Origin: Cupriavidus necator
GTDB taxonomy: Bacteria > Pseudomonadota > Gammaproteobacteria > Burkholderiales > Burkholderiaceae
DNA length: 64,000 bases
Direction: 5' to 3'
Assembly (NCBI RefSeq): GCF_013141915.1
Contig: NZ_SROX01000005.1
Span: 62,001-126,000, forward strand
Position 1 is the stretch's first letter. Each line of letters opens with the position of its first letter. Shown one piece after another: positions 43,477 to 52,586 of the stretch. The notes under the pieces were generated by a model, which had not been told where the DNA came from, searched no databases, and saw only the letters and a list, made by a program, of their open reading frames with translations. A program made the translations under genes and the position numbers.

Positions 43477-43929
43477 CTAGGGCGCGGCCGAGACCGGGGG
43501 AAGAAACACGACATCGTAGTCGCGCGCGACGCGCATCACTTCTGAGGGACTCGACATGTTGTGGATGCGGCGATAGAGCGAAAGCAGCTTGCCGGCAGGC
43601 GAGGCCCAGAACAATGCCGTGACGGGTTTGCCGGAGTTATTGAAGAAGGCGTGTGGAATGCCGCGCGGCATGCGCACAAGGTCGCCGGCGCTGGCTGATG
43701 TCTTGTTGTCGCCAAGCAGCAGGTCGATCTGCCCGTCGAGCATGAAGATGTATTCGTCCTGGTGCGGGTGCACATGCGGCGGCACGAAGGTCTCCACCGG
43801 AAAGGTGGCGTGCCAGGCGATGCTGTCGGCGCTTATCTGTTTGGGCACGTAGACCTGCCCGAGAATGTTCCACGATACACCATCGATACCCGTCTGGGTG
43901 CGCGTGATGTCGGGCGTTTCAGTCATCAT
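43477..43929 (-). CDS. Cupin-domain protein, cytoplasmic
   Basis: A 150-residue single-domain cupin. The metal ligands are in PPHVHPHQDEYIFMLDGQ, and the second motif is around MPRGIPHAFFNNSG. There is no signal peptide. Its start overlaps the 3' end of the sulfatase gene, so the two are translationally coupled. It could be a small isomerase, decarboxylase or dioxygenase acting on the desulfated product. Function is not assigned. Two adjacent start codons differ by one residue. Confidence 0.83.
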   Translation of the reverse strand: MMTETPDITRTQTGIDGVSWNILGQVYVPKQISADSIAWHATFPVETFVPPHVHPHQDEYIFMLDGQIDLLLGDNKTSASAGDLVRMPRGIPHAFFNNSGKPVTALFWASPAGKLLSLYRRIHNMSSPSEVMRVARDYDVVFLPPVSAAP

Positions 43930-45628
43930 GTTCGACTCCTTGAGGATGGGTCAGGCGGTCCAGGGTGGACTTGACCAGCGGATTGCTGGATGCGAAGCGG
44001 GGCTTGAAAGACTGGCGCGCATGCGCCAGGTCGGCTTCGTCCCAATAGCCGATCAGGATGCCGCCTTCGGAGATGCGCGGCTGGATCTCGGTGGACTCGA
44101 TGGTGCCGTCTGCAATCGTGACGCGCTGGCGCGGCTGCCGCGCCCAGCGGAACAGGGCCTCGTGCAGCCGCGCGCGCGCGGCCGCATGCTCCGGGTGGTC
44201 CGAGGCACCGAGATCGTCGAACTCGTTCGGGTCGGTGGCCAGGTCGAACAGCATCGGCCGGTAGTGCTCGAACAGCACGTATTTCCAGCGGCCGTCGGAG
44301 ATCATGCGCATCCATGCATCGCGCGGCCCGGTGCCGAGCGCGATGCGCGAGTCCTGGAACGCGAAGTCGTATTCGCAGACCACATGCTCGCGCCAGCCGG
44401 CAGGGCGCTGGCCGAACAGCAGCGGGCGCAGCGAGCGGCCGTCGATGACATGCGGCACGGCCTCGCCACCGTAGACGTCCAGGAAAGTCGGGGCCAGGTC
44501 GACGGCCTCGACCAGTGCGTCGCAGCGCGTGCCGCGGGTGGCGTCGGCGCGATGGTCGGGGTCATAGATGATCAGCGGGGCGCGGATGACGGGTTCGTGG
44601 AACAGGTCTTTTTCACCCATCCAGTGGTCGCCCAGGTAGTCGCCATGGTCGCTGGTGAAGACGATCATGGTCGAGTCCATCAGGCCGCGTGCTTCGAGAA
44701 AGGCGAACAGCACGCCCAGCTGGTCGTCGATCTGCTTGATCAGGCCCATGTAGCCGGGCATCACCGCGTCGCGCACGCCGTCCTGCGAGAAGGTGCGCGA
44801 GACCCGGTGGTCCATCATCGCCGCATAGACCGGGTGGGGGGCGTGGCGCTCGGCTTCCGAGCGGACCACCGGCAGCGCATCCTCCGGCTGGTACATGCTG
44901 GCATAGGGCTCGGGCACGATGTAGGGCCAGTGCGGCTTGATGTAAGACAGATGCAGGCACCACGGCTGGTCGCCGGCATCGCGGATGAAATCCATCGCCC
45001 GCCGCGTGATATAGGGGGTTTCGGAATGCTCGTCGGGCACGCGCGCCGGGCGGTTCGAATACTTCAGGAACCAGCCCGAGCGAAGCGTACCGTCGTCGTC
45101 GACAGTCGAATTGGCCCAGCTTTCCCAGGGGTTATCGCCATCGAAGCCCTGTTCGCGCAGGTAGGCGTTGTAGGCCGGGTCCGGATCGTGGCCCGAATAC
45201 GGATGGATGCCGTCGTCGCGCTCGTACGGATCGAAGCCGCATTCGGCAATGCGCACGCCGATCTGCGAGGCGGGGTCGATGCCCAGGCGCGACATGCCGG
45301 CCAGATCGGCACGCATGTGGGTCTTGCCCACCAGCACCGAACGCACACCCAGCGGCCGCAGGTGGTCGCCGATGGTCATCTCGCCGGCCTTGAGCGGCAC
45401 GAAGTTCCAGCTCGCGCCGTGCGCATGCACATAGCGGCCGGTGTAGTAGCTCATGCGCGAAGGGCCGCACACCGGTGACTGGACATAGGCACGGTCGAAG
45501 ATCACGCCACGCGCGGCGAGACTGTCCAGGTTCGGCGTCTTGAGCGCGGGATGGCCGAAGCAGGACAGGTGGTCGGCGCGCAACTGGTCGCACATGATGA
45601 AGAGGATGTTCTTCACTCGCTTTTGCAA
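43919..45628 (-). CDS. Sulfatase/phosphonate monoester hydrolase family enzyme
   Basis: A 569-residue alkaline-phosphatase-superfamily hydrolase. The metal site opens with NILFIMCDQLRADHLSCFG. The formylglycine motif CGPSR has Cys54 as the residue to be converted. Further metal ligands are in IVFTSDHGDYLGDH. There is no signal peptide, so it acts in the cytoplasm on an imported sulfate or phosphonate ester. I favour a TTG start at 45628 because GGGAG sits six bases upstream; an ATG at 45661 would add 11 residues. It heads a cupin-MFS-hydrolase cluster opposite a LysR gene. Confidence 0.85.
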   Translation of the reverse strand: MQKRVKNILFIMCDQLRADHLSCFGHPALKTPNLDSLAARGVIFDRAYVQSPVCGPSRMSYYTGRYVHAHGASWNFVPLKAGEMTIGDHLRPLGVRSVLVGKTHMRADLAGMSRLGIDPASQIGVRIAECGFDPYERDDGIHPYSGHDPDPAYNAYLREQGFDGDNPWESWANSTVDDDGTLRSGWFLKYSNRPARVPDEHSETPYITRRAMDFIRDAGDQPWCLHLSYIKPHWPYIVPEPYASMYQPEDALPVVRSEAERHAPHPVYAAMMDHRVSRTFSQDGVRDAVMPGYMGLIKQIDDQLGVLFAFLEARGLMDSTMIVFTSDHGDYLGDHWMGEKDLFHEPVIRAPLIIYDPDHRADATRGTRCDALVEAVDLAPTFLDVYGGEAVPHVIDGRSLRPLLFGQRPAGWREHVVCEYDFAFQDSRIALGTGPRDAWMRMISDGRWKYVLFEHYRPMLFDLATDPNEFDDLGASDHPEHAAARARLHEALFRWARQPRQRVTIADGTIESTEIQPRISEGGILIGYWDEADLAHARQSFKPRFASSNPLVKSTLDRLTHPQGVEHDD

Positions 45629-45798
45629 GGGACGCTCCCGAGGTGAGGGGAATGACGGCATCTCGGCGGTCGCGCCGGCGGGGGGGCGCGCGGCCAACTG
45701 TGCCGACTTGGGCGAATCGTAGATGGCCGCCCGCCAAAAATCGCATCACATTTGGCTAAGTCGATTACCATGGGTTATCGCCCCCGCGGAGAGCGCCT

Positions 45799-46710
45799 GT
45801 GCGCCTTCAACACCTGCACCTGCTGCTGGCCATCGCCCAGACCGGCAGCCTGCGCGCCTCGGCGCAGGTCCTGAACGTCACGCAGCCCGCCCTGACCAAG
45901 GCGCTGCGGCAACTGGAAGAGGAATTTGGCGCCGCGCTCGTGCTGCGTACCCCCAAGGGCGTGCGGCTGACGCCTGCCGGCGAGTTGCTGGCAGCGCGGG
46001 CCGGCACCGCGGTGCGCGAACTGGAGCGTGCGCGGGAGGAAGTGGCATGGCACTTGCGGCATGCCGAGGCGCAGGTGACCGTGGGCTTGTCCCCGGTGGC
46101 AGCGATCCTGCTTGCACCGGGCGCGGTGGCGCGCTTCGGCGCCAGGTGGCCGCAGGTCAGGCTGCGTGTGCGCGATACCCTGTACCCGCGCGCACTGGAA
46201 CAGGTCCGCGCCGGCGAGCTGGACCTGGCACTGGGTCCGTTGCCGACGGAAGGGGCGGGGCGCGCGCTGCTGGTACTGCCGCTCTTCGACAGCCAGATCG
46301 TCATTGCCGCGCGGCGCAGCCATCCGCTTGCACGCGTGAAGACGCTGGCGCGACTGGTCGACGCCGACTGGGTGCTGACCGGCCCTGCGGGCGGACCCGG
46401 CGATCCGCGCAACCTGCGCTTCGATCCCGCCGAAGACCGCACCCCGCAGGTAAGGCTCGAATGCGAATCCTTCGCCACGCTGCTGGCACTGATGCCCCGG
46501 CTGGACGTGATCGGGATCATGCCCAAGGGCTTCTTCGAGCGCTACGGGCCGGCCATGGACCTGATCCAACTGCCGCTTGCGGACGCGCTGCCAAGCACCA
46601 CCATCCATGCCCTGTACCGGGCCGACACGCCGCTGACTCTGCCGGCGCAGCGATTGCTGGAGGCCTTTATCGCGGAAGCGGCGGCGCAGCGCAATCTCGT
46701 GCCGCGTTGA
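45799..46710 (+). CDS. LysR-family transcriptional regulator
   Basis: A 303-residue LysR protein. The HTH occupies the first 60 residues (LLLAIAQTGSLRASAQVL, VTQPALTKALRQLEEEFG) and is followed by a typical effector domain (QVTVGLSPVAAILLAPGAV). The start is GTG. It is divergent from the sulfatase cluster across 170 bp, with an AT-richer stretch at 45740-45775 that probably holds its binding site. It is the likely activator of that cluster. Confidence 0.87.
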   Translation: MRLQHLHLLLAIAQTGSLRASAQVLNVTQPALTKALRQLEEEFGAALVLRTPKGVRLTPAGELLAARAGTAVRELERAREEVAWHLRHAEAQVTVGLSPVAAILLAPGAVARFGARWPQVRLRVRDTLYPRALEQVRAGELDLALGPLPTEGAGRALLVLPLFDSQIVIAARRSHPLARVKTLARLVDADWVLTGPAGGPGDPRNLRFDPAEDRTPQVRLECESFATLLALMPRLDVIGIMPKGFFERYGPAMDLIQLPLADALPSTTIHALYRADTPLTLPAQRLLEAFIAEAAAQRNLVPR

Positions 46711-46796
46711 AGGCGACAGTGAGGCCGTCGCTGCAGGGGTGTCCCCGGGGGCGCGTCAGGTCTTCTTCGGCGTGCCGCCGCCCGGCACGGGGCATG

Positions 46797-47996
46797 TCAT
46801 TCGACCTTGCGTTCCATCAGCCTGCCGCCACCGGCAACCAGCGCCGCTGCGCGCGCCTCCACCGTCCGGCGCGCGATATTGAGCTGGTGGATCTGCGTGG
46901 TGCCTTCATACAGCCGGAACAGCCGCACGTCGCGATAGAAGCGCTCCGCCACGGTGCGCGCCATATACCCGCTGCCGCCGAACACCTGCACCGCGCGGTC
47001 GGCCACGCGGCCGGCCATTTCCGAGGCGAACAGCTTGCACATCGACGCCTCCATGGTCACGTCCTCGCCGGCATCGCGCCGGCGCGCGGTGTCGAGCACC
47101 AGCGCGCGCGCCGCATGCAGTTCCGTGTTGCTGTCGGCAATCATCTGCTGCACCAGCTGGTAGTCGGCAATCGGCTTGCCGAACTGGCGGCGCTGCGCCG
47201 CGTAGCGGACCATCTCGTCGACCAGCCGGATCGCCGGCCCCACGCACAGGCCGGCCAGGTTGATGCGCTGCTTGTTCAGCGCCTTCATCGCGGTCTTGAA
47301 GCCGACATTGGGCTTGCCGCCGACGATGGCGCTGGCGGGCACACGGCAATCCTTCAGGTAGACATCGCCCACTGGCGAGCCGTGCTGGCCCATCTTGCGC
47401 TCTGGCTCGCTGGTGCTCAGTCCCGGCGTGCCGCGTTCAATCAGGAAGGCGCTGATGCCGTGCGCGCCCGGCGTATCGGGGTCGGTGCGGGCGAACACGG
47501 TGAACAGGTCGGCAATCGGCGCATTGGTGATAAAGCACTTGCTGCCGTTCAACACGTAGTGGTCGCCGTCCTGCCTGGCCGTGGTCTGCAGCGCGGTGGC
47601 ATCCGAGCCGGCCTCCGGTTCGGTCAGCGCGAAGCAGCCGGTCATCTTGCCCGACGCCAGCTGCGGCAGGTAGCGCTGGCGCTGCGCTTCGGTGCCGTCG
47701 GCCACCAAGGACTCGGACGCGATGCCGGTGTTGCCGCCGAAGCGGGCGCGGAACACCGTGGCGGCTTGCGACACCTCGATGTTCACCTGCGCCAGCTCTT
47801 CCGTGGTCAGGCCGGCGCCGCCGTAGGCTTCCGGGATGCTGTGGCCGAACAGGCCGAGGCCGCGCATCTGCTCGACCACGGGCTCGGGGATGACGTCGGT
47901 GCGGTCGATCTGCGCTTCGAGCGGGATGCAGGTTTCCAGCACGAAGCGGCGGAGTTCGGCAAGCAGCGCTTGCTGGCGGGCGGGGTCACGGATCAT
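46797..47996 (-). CDS. Acyl-CoA dehydrogenase
   Basis: A 399-residue flavoprotein of the acyl-CoA dehydrogenase family. Blocks in order are IPEAYGGAGLTTEELAQV, CFALTEPEAGSDATAL (flavin and substrate contacts), NGSKCFITNAPIADLFTV, YAAQRRQFGKPIADYQLVQ and the end motif RLYEGTTQIHQLNIARR, whose Glu is the usual catalytic base. It oxidises an acyl-CoA to the enoyl-CoA in the cytoplasm. It is 41 bp after the Bug receptor gene on the same strand. The chain or branch preference is unknown. Confidence 0.9.
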   Translation of the reverse strand: MIRDPARQQALLAELRRFVLETCIPLEAQIDRTDVIPEPVVEQMRGLGLFGHSIPEAYGGAGLTTEELAQVNIEVSQAATVFRARFGGNTGIASESLVADGTEAQRQRYLPQLASGKMTGCFALTEPEAGSDATALQTTARQDGDHYVLNGSKCFITNAPIADLFTVFARTDPDTPGAHGISAFLIERGTPGLSTSEPERKMGQHGSPVGDVYLKDCRVPASAIVGGKPNVGFKTAMKALNKQRINLAGLCVGPAIRLVDEMVRYAAQRRQFGKPIADYQLVQQMIADSNTELHAARALVLDTARRRDAGEDVTMEASMCKLFASEMAGRVADRAVQVFGGSGYMARTVAERFYRDVRLFRLYEGTTQIHQLNIARRTVEARAAALVAGGGRLMERKVE

Positions 47997-48037
47997 GGAA
48001 GGGTTCGGGTGAGTTGAACGTGTTGGGGGTTGCGCGG

Positions 48038-49036
48038 TTACTGTGCCGTGATGCCGGCGGTCTTCAGCACGCCGGTCCATTTTTTGGTTTCGGCATCCAG
48101 GAAGCGCTCGAACGCGGCGGGGGGTTGCGGGGCCAGCTCCATGCCGAGCTCGGCCAGGCGGTGCGCAGTGTCGGGGTCGGCGGTGGCGCGCGCGGCGGCG
48201 TCGGCCAGCTTGCGTACCACCGCGTCCGGCGTGCCCTGCGGCGCCACCAGCCCGAACCATGCGCCCACTTCATAGCCCGGCAGCTGCGCCGCCTCGGCCA
48301 CGGTGGGCACGTCCGGCAGCACCGCCGTGCGCCTGGCCGAGGTCACGGCCAGCGCGCGCAGCTTGCCGCTTTGCACCTGCTGGCGCGCAATGGCGGAGGT
48401 CAGCGCCATCATCGAGACGCGCGCGCCCAGCAGGTCGCTCATGGCCTCCGGCTGGCCCTTGTAGGGCACGTGGGTCAGCTTTACGTGCGTCATCTGCGCC
48501 AGCAATTCCGCAGACAGATGGTTCGAGGTGCCGACGCCCGCGCTGGCGTAGGTCAGCGTGCCGGGCTGCTTGCGTGCGGCATCGAGCAGTTGCGGCAGCG
48601 TGCGTAGCGGCGATGCGGCCGGCACCACGATCACGTTGGGCACCGCGCCGATGCCGGCCACGGCGCGGAAGTCCTTGCCGCTCTTGCCCTGGATCGACGG
48701 ATTGAGCAGCGGCCCGACCACGTAGCTGGGGCTGACCGCCAGCAGCGTATAGCCATCGGCGGGCGACCTGGCGACAACGTCGGCACCGATGGCGCCGCCG
48801 GCGCCGGTCTTGTTCTCGACGATCACCGCTTGCTTCAGCACCCTGGCCATGTTTTCGGCGGTGATGCGGGTGACCGAGTCGACCACGCCGCCCGCCGAGA
48901 ACGGCACGATGATCCGCACCGGGCGGTCCGGGAAGCGAGCGGCGTTGTCGGCGGCGGCAAGCGTAGCCGCAGGCGTCAGCGCGGCGCAGGCCAGCATGCC
49001 GGCGGCGAGCCGGCGCAATGGGTAAAAGGCATCCAT
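48038..49036 (-). CDS. Bug/TctC-family periplasmic binding protein
   Basis: A 332-residue receptor with signal peptide (LACAALTPAATLAAAD) and family blocks FPDRPVRIIVPFSAGG, IVENKTGAGGAIG, PADGYTLLAVSP and HVPYKGQPEAMSD. It is 41 bp upstream of the acyl-CoA dehydrogenase, so the two probably form an operon for uptake and oxidation of a carboxylate that is first activated to its CoA ester. The CoA-transferase that could do so is at 50157-51392, across the IclR gene. Confidence 0.9.
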   Translation of the reverse strand: MDAFYPLRRLAAGMLACAALTPAATLAAADNAARFPDRPVRIIVPFSAGGVVDSVTRITAENMARVLKQAVIVENKTGAGGAIGADVVARSPADGYTLLAVSPSYVVGPLLNPSIQGKSGKDFRAVAGIGAVPNVIVVPAASPLRTLPQLLDAARKQPGTLTYASAGVGTSNHLSAELLAQMTHVKLTHVPYKGQPEAMSDLLGARVSMMALTSAIARQQVQSGKLRALAVTSARRTAVLPDVPTVAEAAQLPGYEVGAWFGLVAPQGTPDAVVRKLADAAARATADPDTAHRLAELGMELAPQPPAAFERFLDAETKKWTGVLKTAGITAQ

Positions 49037-49187
49037 CTTGTCTCCTTGGTTGCCTGCGCCGGAACGTTGCCGGGCGCAAGGTCAGTCTCTTGCAGGCCTC
49101 TTGCGGGCCTCTTGCGGGCCGCTGGTCATGCTTCTGCCGGCGGCATTGCCAGCAGGCTGCGCTGCCGCGCCACGGTCCCGTAACGGG

Positions 49188-50033
49188 TCAGCGCGCGCAG
49201 CTCAGTTCGATCTGCCGCACCGCTTCGCGCAGCCGGGGCGCCACCTGGCGCTCCAGCATGTTGTCGCGATTGCGCGATGCCGCGATGGTGCAGTTCAGCG
49301 CGAACGGGTCCTGGTGCAGCGACTGGCGCAGCGGCGCCGCGATCGCGTGGATCTCGGGCCGCCACTCGCCGCGGCTCAGGCAATAGCCGTGCGCGCGGAA
49401 ATGCTTCTGGTCGTCCGCCCACATCTGGCGCTCCTGGTTAAAGCGCTGCGGGTCCTCCACCCGCAGCCGGTTCAGCAGCGCCGTGCGCTCGTCGGCGCTG
49501 CAAGCCAGCAGCACCGCGCGACCGATTGCGCTGGCCAGCAGCGGCCGGCTGCTGCCGATGTCCGGCTGGTAGAGGTTGCCCGGGTCCAGCCGGCAACTGT
49601 CCACGTAGACCACCGACAAGCGCTCGCGCATGCCCAGGTTCACGGTGCAGCCGGTTTCGCGCGCGATCGCTTCCATGTAAGGCCGGGCCACCTGGCGGAT
49701 CGCCAGCCCAGCCAGCATGGGGTAGGCCAGTGCCAGCACGCCGGCGCCAAGCCGGTACTTCTGGTTGCCCGGCACGCGGCTGAGGAAGCCGAGCAGCCCC
49801 AGCGTATAGGTCAGCCGCGACACCGTCGCCTTCGGCAGCCCGGTGCGCGCGACGATGTCCTGGTTGCCCAGCACCGGGCTGGATGGCGTGAACGCCCGCA
49901 GCACTTCGAGCCCGCGCGCCAGGTTGGTCGCGAACTGGCGGTCGGTCGCCAGGGCGTCTTCGCTGGCCAGGCCTGGCAGGGGCAGGAGTTCCGGGTTGCG
50001 GTCCATGCGGTGCGGTGGTTGCTTGGGTTCCAT
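49188..50033 (-). CDS. IclR-family transcriptional regulator
   Basis: A 281-residue IclR protein. A 35-residue N-terminal extension precedes the wHTH (LARGLEVLRAFTPSSPVLGN, DIVARTGLPKATVSRLTYTL). The effector domain includes TGCTVNLGMRERLSVVYVDS and SAIGRAVLLAC. It is divergent from the CoA-transferase gene across 123 bp that contain an IclR-like palindrome, and it lies upstream of the Bug/dehydrogenase pair on the same strand. It therefore probably controls the set. An ATG at 50006 is an alternative start. Confidence 0.88.
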   Translation of the reverse strand: MEPKQPPHRMDRNPELLPLPGLASEDALATDRQFATNLARGLEVLRAFTPSSPVLGNQDIVARTGLPKATVSRLTYTLGLLGFLSRVPGNQKYRLGAGVLALAYPMLAGLAIRQVARPYMEAIARETGCTVNLGMRERLSVVYVDSCRLDPGNLYQPDIGSSRPLLASAIGRAVLLACSADERTALLNRLRVEDPQRFNQERQMWADDQKHFRAHGYCLSRGEWRPEIHAIAAPLRQSLHQDPFALNCTIAASRNRDNMLERQVAPRLREAVRQIELSCAR

Positions 50034-50075
50034 GCTGGGATCCGGAGAAGGGGGCGTCAACGTTGTAGCACGACC

Positions 50076-50092
50076 GTTCCGCACAGCGAAAC
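50076..50092. promoter_or_regulatory. IclR-type operator in the IclR/CoA-transferase intergenic region
   Basis: GTTCCGC and GCGAAAC are 7-bp inverted arms with one mismatch around ACA. A 17-bp dyad with GC-rich half-sites of this kind fits IclR-family binding, and it is placed to act on both divergent promoters. Confidence 0.5.
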
Positions 50093-50156
50093 CGTACTTG
50101 CGCCCGGCCGCCCCGCCTGCCACCTTGCAGCGGACAACCTGCCGCCGGAGACCCAC

Positions 50157-51392
50157 ATGCCAGACCCCCTCGCCCCAGTTGTATCGTCTGAATCACTCGC
50201 CACCGGCCCACTCGCCGGGTTGCGCATCCTCGACATGGCCACCGTGGTGGCGGCACCGTTCTCCGCCACGCTGTGTGCCGACATGGGCGCCGAGGTGGTC
50301 AAGCTGGAACTGCCCGACGGCAGCGATCCGCTGCGCGGCCTGGAGCCGGTCACCGACCATCACGCGCTGTACTGGAAGGTGACCAACCGCGGCAAGCGCG
50401 GCATTTCGCTGGACGTGCGCACGCCGCGCGGCCGCGAGCTCTTCCTGCGCCTGCTGCCGGGCTTCGACGTGCTGGTGGAAAATTTCCGCACCGGCACGCT
50501 GGCACGCTGGGGGCTGGACCTGGACACGCTGCACGCGGCCAACCCCAGCCTGATCGTGCTGCGCCTGACCGGCTTCGGCCAGACCGGGCCGGACGCGGCG
50601 CGGCCGGGGTTTGCCCGCATCTTCGAAGCCCGCAGTGGCTTCACCAACCTGGCGGGCACGGCGCAAAGCGGGCCAATGCATATGAATTACCCGGTGGGAG
50701 ACATGATCGCCGGCGTGTTCGGCGCCTTTGCGATCGCCACCGCGGTGGCGGAGCAGCGCGCCAGGCCCAGCCAGCCCGGCCGCGAGATCGACCTGGCCGC
50801 CACCGAGGCACTGTTCCGCCTGCTGGATCCGCTTGCCATCGAATACGAACAGCTTGGCCATGTGCGCCAGCGCGCCGGCAACCGCACCACCTACGCCGCG
50901 CCGTCCAACATGTACCGCACCGCCGACGACACCTGGGTCACCGTGGTGGCCTCGTCCGACGCCACCTTCCGCCGGCTGGCCGAAGCCATGGACGTGCCGC
51001 AACTGGCGCAGGCACCGGAGTACACCACCAACGCCGGCCGCGTGCGCCATATCGAAACACTCGATGCCAGCATCGCGGAATGGTTCGCCGCCCAGCCCTA
51101 TGCCGCGGCAGCGGCACGGCTGGAACAATGCCAGGTGCCGTTCAGCAAGGTGTTCAGCATCGCCGATATCGTCAACGACCCGCAGATGGTGGCGCGCCAG
51201 GCCGTCGTGCGGCTGCCCGATGCGGACCTGGGCACGGTGCCGGCGCCATGCGTGGTGCCGCGCTTCTCGGGCTATGCGCCGCCGTCACCGCGTACCGGGC
51301 CGGATGTGGGCGAGCACAATGCGGAGGTGTACGGGGAGTTGGGGATTGGAGCGGAAGAGCTGGGTCGGTTGCGGGATGAGGGAGTGGTCTGA
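50157..51392 (+). CDS. CaiB/BaiF-family CoA-transferase with substituted catalytic aspartate
   Basis: A 411-residue class III CoA-transferase. It opens with PLAGLRILDMATVVAAPFSA and has GAEVVKLELPDGSDPLRG and NRGKRGISLDVRTPRG. At the place of the catalytic aspartate (PGYD in the paralogue at 36624-37835) it reads PGFARIFEARSGF, with Ala153. The enzyme may use another mechanism, need a partner subunit or be inactive. Otherwise the sequence is complete. It is divergent from the IclR regulator and next to Bug and acyl-CoA dehydrogenase genes. Confidence 0.87.
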   Translation: MPDPLAPVVSSESLATGPLAGLRILDMATVVAAPFSATLCADMGAEVVKLELPDGSDPLRGLEPVTDHHALYWKVTNRGKRGISLDVRTPRGRELFLRLLPGFDVLVENFRTGTLARWGLDLDTLHAANPSLIVLRLTGFGQTGPDAARPGFARIFEARSGFTNLAGTAQSGPMHMNYPVGDMIAGVFGAFAIATAVAEQRARPSQPGREIDLAATEALFRLLDPLAIEYEQLGHVRQRAGNRTTYAAPSNMYRTADDTWVTVVASSDATFRRLAEAMDVPQLAQAPEYTTNAGRVRHIETLDASIAEWFAAQPYAAAAARLEQCQVPFSKVFSIADIVNDPQMVARQAVVRLPDADLGTVPAPCVVPRFSGYAPPSPRTGPDVGEHNAEVYGELGIGAEELGRLRDEGVV

Positions 51393-51557
51393 CACATTGG
51401 TCCGATGGCGCCCCGCTCCATGACCGAGCCTCGCCTGGCGTTCCTTGACCAGAATGAATGGGAAAACTGGTTGCCGCAAAACGGCGATACACGCCAGCAA
51501 CGACGGGGAGGCGGGCCTGGGCCGCCGGCGCGACCTTGGCGCGCCACCAACGCCCAC

Positions 51558-52526
51558 TCAATCAATACTCGCCCCCGACGCCCTCACCAGCTTGGCCCAC
51601 TTGTCCGTATCGCGCCGGATCAGTACCGAGAACTGCTCCGGCGTCGAAGCCAGCGGCGCGGCCCCGGCCTGCACCAGCTTGTCCCGCATCGCCTTGTCCT
51701 GCGCGATACGCGCGATTTCCTGCGACAAGCGGCTGGATACCTCGGGCGGCAATCCGCGCGGACCGACCACGCCGAACCAGACATCCGCCTCATAGCCCGC
51801 GATGCCTGCCTCGGCCATGGTCGGCACGTCAGGCAGGGCCGGCGAGCGCGTGGCGCTGGTCACGGCCAGTGCGCGCAGCCGGCCGGCTTTCACATGCGGC
51901 AGCGAGCCAGGCAGGTTATCGAACATCAGTTGCACCTGGTTGGCAAGCAGGTCGGCCATCGCCGGGCCGCTGCCCTTGTAAGGCACGTGCACGATCTCGA
52001 CGCCCGCCATTGACTTGAACAGCTCGCCCGACAGATGGTTGGTGGTGCCATTGCCGGCCGATCCCATATTGAGCCTGCCGGGATTGGCCTTGGCATAGCT
52101 GACAAGCTCGCGCACGTTTTTTGCCGGCACGTTCGGATTGACCACCAGGATGTTGGGCACGCCGGCGAACAATGCCACCGGTGAGAAATCCTTCTGCGGA
52201 TCGAACGGCAGCTTCTTGTAGAGGGTGGCGTTGATCGATTGCGTCCCCACCGTGCCGAACATCAGCGTGTAGCCGTCGGCCGGCGCCTTGGCCACGAGGT
52301 CGGAGCCGATGGTGCCGCCGGCGCCCGGCCGGTTGTCCACCACCACCTGCTGGCCGAGAGTTTCGGACAAGCGGGTGGCCAGTACGCGGCCAAGCAGGTC
52401 GGTGGTGCCGCCGGGCGGGAAGGGCACCACCATGCGGATGGGTTTGTCGGGGTAGGGGCCGGCTATGGCGAGGCTCGTCGCCAGCGTCAGACATGTGGCA
52501 GCCAGGGCATGGGCAATGGTTTTCAT
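51558..52526 (-). CDS. Bug/TctC-family periplasmic binding protein
   Basis: A 322-residue receptor. The signal peptide is LTLATSLAIAGP, and the blocks are YPDKPIRMVVPFPPGGTTD, VVDNRPGAGGTIG, PADGYTLMFG and HVPYKGSGPAMADLLANQ. It resembles the receptor at 4757-5737 along its whole length (TLYKKLPFDPQKDFSPVAL). It is 60 bp downstream of the lyase gene on the same strand and is probably cotranscribed with it. Its ligand may be the lyase substrate, for instance an N-substituted aspartate. Confidence 0.9.
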   Translation of the reverse strand: MKTIAHALAATCLTLATSLAIAGPYPDKPIRMVVPFPPGGTTDLLGRVLATRLSETLGQQVVVDNRPGAGGTIGSDLVAKAPADGYTLMFGTVGTQSINATLYKKLPFDPQKDFSPVALFAGVPNILVVNPNVPAKNVRELVSYAKANPGRLNMGSAGNGTTNHLSGELFKSMAGVEIVHVPYKGSGPAMADLLANQVQLMFDNLPGSLPHVKAGRLRALAVTSATRSPALPDVPTMAEAGIAGYEADVWFGVVGPRGLPPEVSSRLSQEIARIAQDKAMRDKLVQAGAAPLASTPEQFSVLIRRDTDKWAKLVRASGASID

Positions 52527-52586
52527 GGGGGCGGGTCTCCGTGGGACAAGGATAAGGGCAACGCCGGCTGCGAGGTGCGGTGCGTT

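Noticed and set aside
43865..45478. 537-codon frame opposite the sulfatase gene
   Set aside because: Antisense of a well-supported enzyme, with biased composition and no recognisable domain.
45729..45798. Possible LysR T-N11-A dyad before the LysR gene
   Set aside because: I tried several centres in the TTTGGCTAAGTCGATTACC segment, and none gave convincing symmetry.
45723..48017. 764-codon frame across the LysR and acyl-CoA dehydrogenase genes
   Set aside because: It overlaps two well-supported genes, one per strand, and has no motif of its own.
49038..50156. In-frame extension upstream of the CoA-transferase start
   Set aside because: The extra residues are antisense to the IclR gene and lack family similarity; the ATG at 50157 gives the normal family N-terminus.
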